Of a DNA stretch of 64,000 nucleotides, positions 1 through 14,145 are shown in pieces. Under the pieces are notes generated by a model. That model searched no databases. It saw nothing but the letters and a program-made list of their open reading frames with translations, and was not told where the DNA came from. Origin of the DNA: Enoplosus armatus (Eukaryota > Chordata > Actinopteri > Centrarchiformes > Enoplosidae); contig NC_092203.1 in the NCBI RefSeq assembly GCF_043641665.1, forward strand, positions 3,100,001 through 3,164,000, given 5' to 3'. The translations under genes and the position numbers were made by a program. Within the stretch, counting starts at the first letter, position 1; every line of letters starts with the position of its first letter.

Positions 1-332
1 GCTTTGTGCTGTACCTGCTGAATGTGAGCCATATGGGAGCGCCGTACAGTACAGTCGAGCGCTCTTAAAGCTGAGGCCTTCAGGGAGGCAGTATAGATAA
101 AAGCTGACCATTTTCTCCATGATGACAGGATGCCTCAAAGGCACATTCACCAGTATGTTCACACACACTCGCATGCACACAGGAATATTATTGATTACAA
201 ATAGTTTCAACACTGATGGGGCAGCGAGGCCTCATTATTGTCTTATTGTTGAAAGCTAACTGTTTCAAATGTACACACCTCCTACACACGAACCTGCCTT
301 TGAAACAGTGCTGCCTCCAGGCCATTTCCCTG

Positions 333-333
<1 letters not shown>

Positions 334-379
<46 letters not shown>

Positions 380-398
380 TGTGCGTGTGTGCATGTGT
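334..398. repeat. (TG)n microsatellite
   Basis: TG dinucleotide run with a few A/C interruptions near its end. Confidence 0.95.
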
Positions 399-510
399 CT
401 ACCTCAGTGCTTCCTTTTTGGGCTTAACTTTCAGGTAGCCGCTCGTCAGGGTCCCTGGAGGCCTGGTTATCAGATGCCTCCAGCAAGCCTGCTGTAACTA
501 AAGCAGCCTA

Positions 511-550
511 GTGTGTGTGTGTGTGTGCGTGTGCGTGTGCGTGTGCGTGC

Positions 551-581
<31 letters not shown>
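511..581. repeat. (TG)n/(CGTG)n compound microsatellite
   Basis: TG run with a central block of GTGC repeats, suggesting interruption followed by re-expansion. Confidence 0.95.
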
Positions 582-2845
582 AGATGAAGTCCTAATTAGA
601 AGGTGAAATCACTATCCTGTAATCTTTTCACTCAGGAGAGCTGAGCTAGGATTTATGTGCGTGTGTGTATGAAGGGATTTATAAATGAAGGTTACTGGTG
701 GGAATCTGAAGAGGAGGCACACACACACACAAACTTTCAAATATCTATAGAAGGTTGTGCACAAGATCAGAAAAAGCTAATGAAAAGAGCTGAGACATTC
801 ACACTTTGTACCAGAAAGAAATACTATTAACACTGATTATTGTACCTGTTTACCTGTCTGGAAGAAAGACTAAAAAACACAATAATTCCAATGCAGTCTG
901 GTGATTCATATAAATATTTTGATTAGTAAAAAAAAGATATTTGATGGGGCTTAAAATACAAAAGCTGACAGTATCTTAAGGGCTTATGTATATTTTAGAT
1001 ATATGTTCAGATTGGGAATGGTTTGTTGGCATTCAACACAGAATAAAAAGAAATAATTTATTGAATAATTTGAATGATTAAGGTATTTTATGATTGCTTT
1101 CAGAACTGTGAAAATAGAGCCACGGCAATTATAAAATACTGTAATGATAAATGAGATTTAGCAGCAGTTTAGCAGAAGTACTGTGGTGAAAGTTATTAGA
1201 TTGTGGTGGAATCATCTGTAAGAAAATGTGTTGAGCTACTGTACATGTGACAGGACTGTGACTGCCTGGAGAGGAAGGGGGTGGGGGGGCATCATTAAGT
1301 CTCTTAAGGCAGCAGGATGTGTGTCTATTGTGATTGCTTGAGAGACTGTGTGCGGAAGAGGAACATAGGCTGCCATGACCCTTGGAGGCAGTCGCCCCAC
1401 AAAGCTTTACGGTCAGAGGACATCACTTGCCAGATGCTCTCTGGAGCATGGCACTTAAAAACACACTCGGATTGGAATAAAAGGGGGAGTGTGTTTAGAA
1501 AGAACAACCTGGAAACAGGTTGAAAGAAAATCACATCCCTGGCAAAGAGCGACAGGAATACAGAAGTTGGACATGCGAGCGGAGCATTTTTGCATGTGCG
1601 TCGCCATTTTTAGGTCCCTTGTGGATTTATTTTGCTTTTCCCTCACGTAATGATATTATGTCAACTGCAGTTCGTAATCCTGTCTCAGCTGTCAGCACGC
1701 TGTGAAGTAGAAAGAAGTTATGACTTTGTAACACTAACAGGCGTGAAGACAGACCGATAACATTACAAGAGAGTTTTCCCCTCCGTGTCCTTGGACAGCC
1801 CATGTGGTATTCAATGAGCAGAGCGTGTGTATTCATCTGCGCAGTATGTGGATGTATACGTCTCCGAGCACATGCAATATGCAATCTGAAACCAGGAAGC
1901 AGATCAATAGCAGCAGCCTTGTACAGGAGCGTGTACTTGGGGAGTTATAAAATAACTGCTTTAGCTGGAGAGGTTGATTGAAGCGGGAGAGAAGGAGGAG
2001 GAGGAGGTGAGTTTTATGACCTTGTAAATCAGAGGGAATTTGTAAACCCTGGCTCGGAGAGGAAACAGGAGAGGCGGCGGCTGCTTTCTGTCGGCAGAGG
2101 GGAGGGCTGAAGGATGCGTGTCCGGGGAGGAAAGCTTACTGGCTGAGAGACACAACCTCCGAGCCTCACAGCGAGGAAGTAAAGATACACAGCTAACTTG
2201 CTATTGATGCCACCCATCCCTCTCTATGACTGCTGGCATTACAGCACTCACCAGTTTATAAGTAAGAAAGGAGGAAAGTAATGAGTGGCGACAGATACAC
2301 GTCAGGTTTACTATTTGTATCCAGCTGATTTCACAGAATAAAAATTAGTATCACAAGCAATCTAATGTTACTTTAGCCACATAATATAGTTTATTAACAG
2401 AAGGTAAAGACTAAACATGGTTTCTAAATGACACACATCCTGGCATCACTCATTATTTCCTGTTAATATGTTAAATAATATTCAATTTTACGGGAGCAAC
2501 GGTCTGTTTTACAATGGCATACAGACATAAGGACAAGGAGTATCTCTGATCTATGGTTTAGATAGAAAACAACAAGCTTGATGTGTGAGTGTGCAGCACT
2601 GTTTCCCCTTTCCTTATCAAACGGATCCCCTCTATGTGTTCGTACAGGGCCAGAGCTGCAGGGCTGAGAGCAGATTTTGATGTTTCAGCGCCTTATGTTG
2701 ACAGTTAGTGGTGTCAAGACGCTAAGAAAGGAGCAGATTCATCTTGCTTTCCAGCACATTCCAACTGAAACAATCAACATGAGACACTGTATACAAATAC
2801 CGTCTTCCTTGTGTTCACTCCTTATGTTCTTTCTTTGATATGAAT

Positions 2846-2990
2846 TTCATTGCTTTGACCACCAAATTCTAATCAGTTCATCCTTGAGTCCAAATGGATG
2901 TTTGCGCCAAATTTGAAGAAATTCCCTCAAGCTGTTCCTGAGATATCGCCTTCACAAGAATGGATGGGACGAACAAACTGAAAACATAAT
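2846..2990 (+). repeat. dispersed teleost repeat (ACCACCAAATTCTAATCAG type)
   Basis: Contains CCACCAAATTCTAATCAGTT, CATCCTTGAGTCCAAATGG, GCCAAATTTGAAGAAATTCC and GAGATATCGCCTTCACAAG in order. I recall this sequence as occurring widely in fish genomic DNA. The copy is a partial, diverged fragment. Confidence 0.55.
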
Positions 2991-3490
2991 AAAAACACAT
3001 GCAGCAGCTATAACATTCCTGCCTGTCCTGCAGCAATGGAAACACCTGTTACGTCACATGCTTCATTGGGTGCAATTAAAAGCTTTGCAGCTTGTATATA
3101 GAAGCTAATTTAACCCTACAGATCTGAGTTACAAAGTAAAGCTGCAACAAACAGCACCTTCTGGAAATGTCTTCTAATTCTTGTAATTCAATAAAACATC
3201 TGTGACAGAAGGAGTCGATTTAATAAACGTAATAACATTTCCCACTCCAACCCAGCTCTTCCCTCAAACGTCAAATTCAGGTTTCTGCACTGGCACTCAC
3301 GCCAGTTTAATGGCACCAGGGACTGCTTCATGAGATAAGACAAGCACAGTGAAAGTAAAGCAGGTTGAATGTTCAGCTCAACTTGGTTATCCATCATGAA
3401 AGCGGGATGAAACACATTGTTGGCTGTTTATGAGCCTGCAAGAGTTCAGAGTGTGGGATGGTTGCCCTTCCTGCTCTGCATATGCCAGCA

Positions 3491-3534
3491 CTGTGTGTGT
3501 GCGTGTGTGTATGTGTGTGCATGTGTTCGTGTGT
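3491..3534. repeat. interrupted (TG)n microsatellite
   Basis: Short TG tracts broken by CG, AT and TC units. Confidence 0.85.
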
Positions 3535-6500
3535 CCCCGTCAGTTCAGTGTGATTTGTCTTTCTTCACCATGTCCTCTGATCTGCTGCCAAGGGCCTGCA
3601 GCCTTCTCTCTCTGTCCATCCTTCCCACTCTCACCTTTCTCCATGTTCCCTTCTGCCTCAGCAAATACTTTCTTTCACACTGAATGCTGAAAAACGGGGA
3701 CACTGACCAACTGAATGTAGATGTCGTCCAGTGATGACGTGAGTCCATGTATTGTCTCCTTTTATTAAATCTAAACCAGTTAGAAAGGAGATGTAGGTTA
3801 AGATACACCGACCTATGTGAGAGACATATCCCAAGTGTTTAATACTTTGACTTGAAATGGTGCTGCAGCATCAACCAGCCATGAGCACACCGTGCAACAA
3901 TAGCTGGTTTGTATAGTGTGTGTATGTACGGAAAGAGACTGAGAGAGAGAAAAGACAAGTCACTCTCAGCTCCCTTGCTCTGCCTTTCGACTCCTCCAAC
4001 TGGGTTGCTATAGAGACTCCCTCAGAGCTCCCTCAGAGGTGGTCTGGCCATTTTATTTCGGGTCTCGCCATCACCAACGCTGCCTCTTCAACAACCAAAT
4101 AATGGCTGGCCATCCTGGTTCTTTAATCTCCAGGATCTCTCTGTCCGCAGCCCTGCTCCTCCTTCAGGTCAGGCGAGGTTACCGTGAGCCATTTAATGTC
4201 ACTACAAATGATCCCGGCTTTAATCGCAGCTTTGACTCCGACCACTATTACACGTGTGTGTAATAGTGTGTAGACAACTCTACATCCTGCGTAAATGGGG
4301 CCTTTTCTGTGTGCGCTACTGCGTTTGTGACTGGAAACCACATGAGAAACTGTTGTGTGGGAGGTTTTGTAATTCTATTCACAATTTCTGTTTTCTACAC
4401 TTGCTTTAGTAATCAGGTGTTAAGAAATCGCTCAGTGCGCGAGCCAGAGAAAGACGTTGTTGCTACGCAGGCAGGTGTGCTGGCGATCAGTTAGCAGCAA
4501 GCTACAGTTCATCAGTGAATAAATGCGGCAGCTACTCAAGAAGCGAGCCAAGTACCAGAGTTTTGTTTAGTGATGAGAGAGCGTGTGTGTGTCTGTGCCT
4601 GGGTGATTACTCAGTCTGCTTCACACACACCGGCTCACAGCGTACACCTGTGGGATGAGTGCGACCTGAGAACCTTTGCATACTGATCAGGCAGAGAGAG
4701 GGCCTTTCAACAGGCTGTATATTACGCAGAGACTATCACTTGCCTAACCCACATTAACCTCTTCAAATGAATCGGCAGGAAGGACACAGCATTCGGCTAG
4801 AGAACACTTCTCTTACAACGCTGTATTTCCAGTTTCAGTGTCCAGAGTCTCTCCACACTATTTTTGTTTTATAGCTCAATAAAGCAAAACATGTGATCAG
4901 AATGACCAGGAAATACTGCTTCCTGTTTGTGATGATGGCTGCGAGTCAGACAATAAAAAGTGTCACATTTCTCTTTAAAGTGGGACTTTAGGGCACAGTT
5001 ATGTAGACGCAGAATGAAAGCAGGGTTGGAGCATTTCCTGTCCAGTCTGATTGATGTAGAGATAAACTGGTGTCCATCGCTCACAGGGGAGCGTTCATTT
5101 GCTGTTATTTCAGGCTGAATGATTTTAACATTAATTTCATCGTATTGTTTGTTTTTTAATGTTTCAATCTTGTATTAGCTAAAAGTTACATTAGAATCAT
5201 ATGATCCCTGGATGAACAACAGCGTAGGGAAAGCAGACTGGAAATGGGGGCTGGTACAGTAATGGCAGCAAAAACACGGAAGGAAAGAAGGAGGATTTGA
5301 TAAGCCATAAAAACACTGAGCAATGTTATCAGGGCTGAATAGAGACTTAATTCAACTTCCACATATTAAAAAACCCACTGCACCTTCCTCAAGTGTTAGT
5401 CGGCGAGTATTCAGATCATTAATCTCATAACCCGAATATAGTTCCATTGTGAAATTTACCTTCATGTGAGAAATAGATTTATCACAGTAGGTTCTTCTAT
5501 TTTAAATGTCGGATATATCATTTTGAGAAGAAACCTCTCAAGTGTAGAGAAAGAGATGGAAGGACGGCACGGTTTAAAAAGAAGGAGGGAGGGAAGTGGA
5601 GTGAGCCAGTCAGCTCGTTATCAGTCGGCTCCAAAATGGCCCTTTAATTAAAAGCAGGAGGTAATGAACACACTTGGGAGTCTGATTGGCAACTAATGCC
5701 CCTTGCTGTGAGCTGATGGGCTCCCCCGTCTGCCCTTTTAAAGCTAGGCTGAATGCCTCTGACTCAGTGCTAGAAGCCACAAACTGCAGCAGCACGCCAG
5801 CTATCTCTGGATTAAAACACTGTAACACCCTGGGATTTAGAGCTTTACAATGTGGCTTTGAAATTCAAACCGTACAAGTGCTGTTAATGAATAGGTTTTA
5901 GATTAGGTACCCGTGGACTTTGTTTTGTTGCTGTTAATATTTTCCAATTTGACTTGCTTTTTCCAAACACAACACTTCCTTGAGTGGTTCAGTGGTGACT
6001 GGTTGTATTCTGCTCACAGTGTTCTCTCTCTCCTATGTGATCAGGATCACAGTAATCATGGAGGTGACACATTTGTTTTTTCAATCATTTTAAGGACTTT
6101 TTTCCCTCCATGTTGGTTTAAGAGTTAAGTTTCAAAGTTGAACATGTTGGTGTCATGTCTGGCACTGGGTGCAGCAGAGCTCAACAGAGCTTCACACAGG
6201 TTCACTTGCACCAGCAAGGAAAAAATGGGTGTAGGGGTTAGCAAATAAACACTCATTAAACGCTTGAAACATAATGTTCAAGTGCCCTTGATCCAGACAC
6301 TTAACTCCCATCTGCTCCAACAGGACTCCTCAGTGGTGAGTGGTAAAAAAAAAACAACCTTCTACTTGTAGTGAGTGGGCAGCTCAGGAACTAAACTAGG
6401 AACTAAAAGTCCCTTTTGCTCATCTCATACCTGTGTGCATTTCCACTGCATCTAAAGAGTAATTAAAATTAGGGAAATCGGTCCAAAGCGATGACGGCAT

Positions 6501-6610
6501 TTGAAATGCAATTTTTACACACGAGGAAACCACACTGATGCGTGACTCTGATGTTCGAATCAATGTAATGAATGACTGAAAAGGAGACTAGGCCTAAACT
6601 AGACCTAGGC

Positions 6611-6845
6611 CAGTGATTCCCAACCAGGGGTGCTTGTACCACAATGGGTGCTCAGCTAATTCGAAAAAAATAGAACCTATTGAGTACTACTGAGTTTGCA
6701 AATTCACTCAATTCAATGAATAAACACTTCAAATAGTAAGCTTAAAGTATTGGATAAATAGTTAAAGTAGACAGTTAAAAGTAATGGGAGAAATGGTGAA
6801 ATAGCTAGAAGTATCAGATAAACATCTGAAATAAATGTAGTGAAA
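6611..6845 (+). repeat. hAT-like element fragment (CAGTGATTCCCAACC end)
   Basis: Begins CAGTGATTCCCAACCAGGGG with a GTGCTTGTACC continuation, a form I recall from a common fish hAT-type repeat, followed by AGTTAAAGT and AAATAGCTAGAAGTA blocks. No matching right terminus is seen, so the limits are approximate. Confidence 0.5.
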
Positions 6846-7647
6846 TACTCCTGCGAAAATAATCCATGAAATATCATCACTAAATCAGCTGTAACATACA
6901 TATACATGACATATATAAAACGCCAATGAGTTGGTAAAGGTACATAAAGCCAATGTGGAACAGACCATGACTGGCTGACGCCGCAGTATTTGCAGGATAA
7001 GATCATTAGTCCTGATGTGAGAAGGCATATGCACTACAGGCATGTTACATGAAGACAATTCTCTCTTGCAGCTTCTATTATCATTCCACCACGTTACTCT
7101 GTCAGACATCTAAAGCGTCGGCTGGATCTGGAGCGACCCAGTCTGAAACATACATGGTGTCGGCTGAAAGCTCATCAAGGCACAGGCAGTAATCCAACCA
7201 TCCATGGCATGCCAAACAATGTGCAAATCTCTCCAAGTCTCTAAGTCGTTTTTGTCTAGGATACAGTAATCCCTTGGTCTCCGTGCCGCAGTGTGAGCAT
7301 GCATTTGAATATATTAAAAACTCAGCGGAGAGGGCGATAAGCTGAATTTGAGCTTCTAAACTAGACTGTTATTAAGTTTCCCGTGAAAGTTTTACCCAAG
7401 GTTGTTCAAAGAGTTCCACTGCAGAGCTCTCAGAGGTCTGAAAGTGGGGTATCCTTGGTGTTCTTGTGCAAGCCTAGCCTGCCACTTTCATCTTCAGAAG
7501 GCATACATACGTACAGTGTATATGTATGTGTACATTTTTGTATGTCGGAATGTGTGAGTGTTTGAAAAGGTGAGTGATAATAAAATAAACTCATGTCTAA
7601 TTATCAAACCTAAGCCTGAAAGGGAGCAAAAAGTTAAAGATTATTAC

Positions 7648-7781
7648 CTTCCAGAAGTTGTCAACCTTGCCGTAGACTAGTGACTGGTTCTGTCTCTTGA
7701 TGTCATCGATGTGCTTGATGTCGCTGGCGTTGAGGTGCTGCTCCACTACGAAGCCCAGGAAACTGTTGTCTGGGGTGTGAG
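7648..7781 (-). CDS. mgat5: mgat5 coding exon 10 (last in window)
   Basis: A 134-base exon completing Pro416 and encoding residues 417-460. It reads HTPDNSFLGFVVEQHLN and then NQSLVYGKVDNFWK, with two conserved N-glycan sequons at Asn433 (NAS) and Asn447 (NQS), the same positions as in human MGAT5. It lies at the passage from the N-terminal to the C-terminal lobe of the GT-B fold. The donor is GTAATA, phase 0. The next exon, expected to begin near the NKKIYLD motif, is not in the 7.6 kb to its left. Confidence 0.97.
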
Positions 7782-10700
7782 CTGCAGCAAAACACATACG
7801 CAAAATCTTTTATAAATGCATATAAACACACACACACAGAAATTAAATGAATCGCCTCTAAGGGATTAAGAAGACAGAGTTACAAGCGCTCAAAGGCCTC
7901 ATTTCACCTTCAATGTGATGCACATAAATGTGGTTTAAAGACTGAGAGAAACAAAGACAGGAGAAGAAAGTCTGTGATCTTCAATGGGAATAAAATGACA
8001 AATGACTTCAGGCACAGTTAGCCCTTTTCCTCGCCTTAATTTATGCATCACAAAACAAAAATGCCTCAAATAAATTGTGTCTGCTTTTCGGAGTGCACAC
8101 AATTCAGTTAAATAAATAAGCCCGTCTCAACCTCGGCGTTTAGCACAGGAACACTTGCACAACACAACTCGACATGCACTCTCGGTTTTTGTTCCCTCCG
8201 TTCCTTATTGCCCGGTGATGACTAGTTACTATGGGAACCGCAAGATGAGCAGGTCAAGTGTGGAGCCCCCGAAGTTGGCAGCGCTTTACCTCACTGCCAT
8301 CTGCCTTGTTAAACAAATGTGAAGACAAGGGTTTGGAGTGTGGACAGAAAAGATTCAGCCGAGAAGGAATATGCTTAATAATCTAATTTAAAATAAAAAC
8401 AGCAGACTGAAATGCAGACCTCATCACCCCTTGAAGTGAATGAAACAGGCTGCGAGTGAGGTGTTTTAGTGCACAGTTGTGGTTTGTGTCAGAGCCTCTG
8501 GGGAGCTGCTGTGGTCAGAGCTCGTTTTTTACCACAACGCCATTACTAAAGAGGCAAATTAAGGTCTGTCAGTCAGGGGAGACGGAATTTGCTTCTGTAT
8601 AGTAAATAAAAGAAGAATTTATTGAGAACATTTCTGCAAAGAAACTCGAGTGCTGCAGCTGCAAATTCAGATAGCAGCCAGCCTTCAACTACTGCAAATA
8701 TCCTCTGGACTAATCAAGCTTTATGTAATAAAAGGGAATTAATCATGACGTTTAACACATGATGGCAGGGGTACAGCTGCTGTACCATGATTTAACTGCT
8801 GCAGATAACAATACTCTAAAAGTTCAACTACGCTGCAGTAGTTTCAAAAATAAGGTTGATGTGTTTTGAATCAGGGTGTTGGCTGGAATATGACATTTTC
8901 TACCACTCGACAAGAAGCCAATGTTTGTTCTCTTGATCTCTCCAGGCAGTTCACACATTGAAATATCTTTAGGCAAACATAAAAACAAAACAAAACAGGG
9001 AGCGGGAAATGTGTTATGCAGAGTAAAGGAGCCCAGCACCAGACCAAGCAATTATTGACAAAAATGAGCTGGCTCATTTTCCCACAAACGGTTTGAAAGG
9101 GCACGAACAAAAGTCTCTTATAATGCCTTGTACAATAATAAATATTGCAAGTTTTAATTCAGTTTCCATCACACTAGAAGAATGTTTTTTGGATGCTTAT
9201 CACAGGTGGCTTCACACTTCACACATCAAACTGACTGACTGACACTTCCCTCTCAGTGTCCTGACTGGACATGTTAAGTAAGATGTACACTGATACTGTG
9301 TGTACTACTTTCTCTGGGCAGAGAGCCAGACAAGAAGAGTGTTACACTATCATGGTGAAAGCTCTTCTTCACACTGCATGTGATTACATGTCTTGGGGTT
9401 GCAATTGCTGTCCAATTCCTATTCAAATCCTGACCCAGCATTACAATGTGCAGAGGAACCTTTTACCCGCTGGGTTCTGGTAGTTTACTTTGTGTTATGT
9501 GTGTGTGTAGGAGGGCACAGGAATGTGGGAGTAGATGAAGACATCACCAGATCTGTGTGAGGTGTCAGTGTGGGCAGGAGCTGAATACAACAACTGTTCC
9601 TGAATGACCTGTAGTGTCTATCTAATGCTGGCTGAAAAAACAATAACATTAACAACATAAAAAAAGGCTGATTACTCTGCTGTCAACAAGCTTTAGGGAG
9701 GTCACTCCGAAAAATCCAGATAAATGCAAGGAAAAATGTTAAAGCAACCTTGAAGACATTTGTATAATATGGGAGGTGTGGAGTTGATATGGGCACTTAC
9801 ACAGCAGTGTGGGTCTAATGAAAGATGTATTATGAGGAATATATGATCCAGGGCTTTTGGAGCTTAACCCATGATAACGAGTAAATGTAAGGATATCTTG
9901 GCATCAGCTGCATGGATTATTTCTGTCTCTTGTGAGTCAACAAACTCTGGAATACCCTTTAATCTCCTTCAGTCAGCCAGTCGGGGCTTGTAGGGAAAAG
10001 AAGCAGGAGAGGGTACAAAATAAAAATAGGGGGTAACGGCGGATTTGGGGAGTGACGAGAAAGACCATTGAAAAAGTGAAAAATCTAGATGAATTAGGCT
10101 ACTTTTATTTGGGTCTTTACTTCAAATAAATTCATTTTTCTACTACTTTAATTTCTTGGTTCTACCCGGGCTTCTGACTGCTCTCTAATTAAAAAGACTT
10201 ACGAATTAAACAGAAATAGCATATATTGTGATAAGTGTCATTATTGCGTGATATGGACATTTTTGAGGATAACACTTTGAGCCTTAGTCGCCCAGACGTC
10301 ATGTAGTAATTGTTACAAGATGTTACAATACATGCCAGTACAACGCCTCAGGTGGTTACTAATAACTACGATGTATTTGTGAGGGCAAAGAGGCAGAGAT
10401 GGTCCTGGGCACTGGGAGGAGGCAGCCCTAACACTCATGTACCAAACTAACTGTGTAAACAGGACAGGCTGTTAATTAGTGTTCAGCCCTCTTGATGCAT
10501 TTGGCAACAGATGCCTCCTCTCCCACTAGAGCCGCCACTCAAAATGTCACTCAACTTGCCACTGCTTCATTCGCTATTAGCTAACAAACAGCCTGGGAGG
10601 ACAGGGTTGCCGGAGAGGCAGCTGCTTTGTCGCTCTTGACACATTTGTCAGCGGGGGGAACAAGTTTGCTTTGTAAGGAATCCCGGATTCACTCTGTTAG

Positions 10701-13700
10701 ACTGGGAGTCAATATTGGTACAACCTGGTTCGAACTGAGGAGGAACAGGATGAAGAAATGCCGGTAATATTCTTGAAGGGCAGGATATCTGCTCTGACAG
10801 GGTGAGAGGGACTGTACGGGGGCTTCCTTTGTGCCCTTTAAAGGTAAGTAGAGTCTCACTGAATCAGCGATAGAGGCCGACTATACTACATCATCGCACA
10901 ATGGTACCAGCACAAGAAACACCAGGCAACAGTAATCCCAAGTCACAGACTAAGGGTTATGTGATTAATGTTGGCCCAACACTTGAGAATGCAGACTCTC
11001 TTTACAAGAAACTAACTTCTATACTGCTGGTCAGACAAAAAATGATGCATCATCAGCATTAAAACCTCCAGCACTCGACATCAAAGACTTAGTGGTTGTA
11101 CGATTTATCTGAACGGCCCCGAAGGGTGCAAATAAGCAAACCGCACCTGAAACTTTCTTTTAACTGATGAGCGGGACATCTCTAAAGATTTCAGCGAAGG
11201 GTGAAGTGAAGCGCTGGATCTAGCAGGCGGTCCAACAATGCTGCCAACATCACAATGATTAAAATTAAGTGTGTTTAATCTCAAAGTAATTCACTATAAT
11301 CAGTAGTTATTTCCATCTATTTAGTAATTGGAATATAAATGTTACCATCTGCCGAAGATCTGATGACTGATGATGCATGTCTATTATACCAGCATGTACT
11401 TCAAGACTAAACAAAGAAATGCCCTATTTTACGCAACTAGTAACCACACAAGCATGGCATTGTATGTGTAGGCCCAATATGTTTCATTTGCTTTCCAATT
11501 TGATCATTATTAGCATAAAAACAGTGCCCATCACTGTTTTTTTGGAAAGTGTGTGACTGTCTCTATGTTAACAAACAAATTCTGATGTTAGCACTGCCCA
11601 CGTTAGCGAATACATAAAAAAACACCGTACAGACGGACCAGAATAAAGTGGTTATATTATGTGTCTCTACAGAATTTCTGGACTTTCAGTGTTGGAGCTT
11701 TCTGCAACACTTCCTTCATGCTAATCAACAGGGAAGGAACATAGCAAGAGGGAAGTACAGCTAAATAACGTCCTCAATGCCTCAAAATATTTGTGCTTTG
11801 GACCACTGCAAAAAAAAAAATCAGGCGTGTGAGAGAACACAGAACACCAGTGGATTGATCCCATACAGATGAAAAAAAAGCCATAACCTTTAGTGAGTGG
11901 GTGTGCCAGCGACATTATCAATCAAAGCTTTACAGGTGCTATCAGCCGGGCAAATCTCAGGGTCAATTACGTATTTGGCAATGCTTCAGAGATAAATACT
12001 ATCTGCTGCTCTGTTTGACCTCTGACCAGTATTACTCATCGTTTCCGTGAGGGAAATGTACATAAGCAGACATATGGCAGCTGATGAACTGGACAAGGTT
12101 ATTGTCTACAGTAACTTGATTTCTTATACCTCCTGTGTGAAATGCTGTCTTTAATTGTGCCAAGGGTTTTAAGAGACACCTGGAGAAACAAAGCTGATTG
12201 CTTGGCCACGTATAACCAAGTTTCCAAATGGGTTTTTGTGCCTGACAAAGACGTCAGACAGGGGCAGCATCTCTGTGACAGCAGTGCAGAGGGATTAAAG
12301 GAAGGACTGTTACTCATAGTCATCCTTGTTTCCACAATAATTAGATAAAGAGTCTGGACATATCTGTCTGTGGTAAGTATAGTTCTCTTCAGGTTTATAT
12401 ATATTTGTAACCAACTTGTTTTTAAGCTGATGAAGTGAATAAGTAAATAAATCAGACTTGACAGGCCTTACATCCTTACATGTCAGTCTGACCTACAGGA
12501 AAGGTTAACTACATTATATTTCCTGATTATAAATGACTTGTGCGGGGAAACAGAGCCAACTTAACTTTGACGCGCAGCCCATTCAAACACAAGCTGTACA
12601 ACAGAAAACACTCCCTGCTATCCCGACTCTGAAATAGATTAATGAGGTCAATTTGGCCTTGTCTTGTCTTATTGGCCAGAGGCCACATACTCCCAATGAT
12701 TTATGGAGCACTGCCTAATCCTAACAAATGGACCAATCCAAATTCAGGATAAATTATCTACTAGCACCTGATTTGTCCATTGTTACATCTACATTCAATA
12801 GGTGAGTTGAAAACCAATTTGAGGACCAGGGAATCCAAATATTACATTTTATATAAGGTAAAGGTAAAGTTTCTGATGTGTTTACTTTGTAACTAGCACT
12901 ACACTGTACACTGTATTTGCAAATAGTATGAAAATACTTCTATATTTCTTTGACCATGCATGCAGAATGTCCTCCACCCATTGTAAATCCATGCAAACAG
13001 AAACACCTGTTCAGAAATACACACTTTTAGCTCAATGTGCAAATACTGACAGCAATAAGAAAGCTGAGGTATCTGCTTCATCATCCTGGGAGGTGTTAAT
13101 GTAATATGGTGTTTGAGTTGCATGGTACACATACTACTCTTTAGCCTGAAGGTGTGGCGCGGCACAATGCAGAAAGGAAAAAAGGTGTGTTCCTCGTCTC
13201 TCGTGCCTGGAAGTTCTGTGGTTTTAACACTCAGCCAAACCACTGTGCACTTGTTTCACCAGCGATATCATCTAACCTCGCGACTCTTAACTGGTTTTCA
13301 TGCAAAGACCCCAGTGTGTTATGAGAAAGACATACCCTATTCAGTGGACAAAGGGCCTATTCAGGTGCAGTGGTATTCTGGATAGCTCAAGGCCTCACCT
13401 CGCAAACGGGGACTGAAGGGGTAACATTTCACTTTCTCTTAGCCACGGGGAAAAGGTCAATACCCCAAGGGGGTGCTGGCTCCCCTTTCTCCTCTGCTGC
13501 GCCGCCACCACTCATCCACCTCAGCAAATGTAGTTGACTCCAGTTACAGAGTGATCTCACAGTAGGAGTGATGCACATGCACAGAGCAATAAAACCCCTA
13601 CGTCCTACATTCATAATCAGTAAAATGGAGAGTATCTGACCTTTTACTTTCCTTTAATCTGCTTGATGATATTCCATTAGTGCTTGATTTTCAGAGCCCT

Positions 13701-14011
13701 TTTTATGCCTTTTTTCCAACCAAAACATCTCATTCATAGGAGAAAACCTAACTGGAGCTGCAAACGCAGGAAAACGCCTAGGGTGTAACGATCACGAAAT
13801 CTGATTTAGCCATGTTTGGCAACTTGACCTTATTTGAGTGGGGAACTTGCTGAGGTGATGAAATCTATGAGTCATGCGTTATTCTCAACTGTCCAGCACA
13901 ACATACTTGAAATGTAGTTCTTTTGGACGGCTCAGGGATCTTTTTGTGTAACATAAACTGTGGCATTTTGGTAAGAGAGTGTGTTTGTGCATTAGCTCCC
14001 TGCCCACTTAC
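7782..14011 (-). other. mgat5 intron between coding exons 9 and 10
   Basis: A phase 1 intron of 6.2 kb, mainly AT-rich sequence with few microsatellites. I recognise no gene, exon or clear mobile element. Open frames (for example 12899-13243) carry no domain signal. Confidence 0.65.
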
Positions 14012-14145
14012 GGAACATGGTGTTGAACTGCTGCGGGTTGAGGTTCCACTTCCCCCAGGGCGTCTTGTGACCCTTGGACTGGGCGTAGTGGGCGTGGTTG
14101 AACTCCGGTTCCGTCCCAAACGAGTCCAGCACCCGCAACATGCAC
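14012..14145 (-). CDS. mgat5: mgat5 coding exon 9
   Basis: A 134-base exon completing Gln371, encoding residues 372-415 and the first base of Pro416. It begins CMLRVLDSFGTEPEFNHA, with Cys372 (disulfide-bonded in human MGAT5), and contains SKGHKTPWGKWNLNPQQF, nearly invariant in the family. The acceptor is CACAG and the donor GTAAGT. The sequence differs from mammals at only a few positions. Confidence 0.97.

Larger units (their letters stand above)
1..7647 (-). other. mgat5 intron after coding exon 10 (partial)
   Basis: At least 7.6 kb of a phase 0 intron whose acceptor is outside the window. It contains (TG)n at 334-398 and 511-581, a shorter TG/GC-interrupted tract at 3491-3534, a fragment of a dispersed fish repeat at about 2846-2990 and a hAT-like element fragment from 6611. 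I searched it for the downstream MGAT5 blocks (IHTYMEVHATV, ETKLFVGLG, PYEGPAPLEAIANG) and saw none. Confidence 0.7.

Noticed and set aside
1..7647. Search for the next mgat5 exon
   Set aside because: None of the expected conserved blocks of the C-terminal catalytic domain was seen on the minus strand, so the next exon is taken to lie outside the window.
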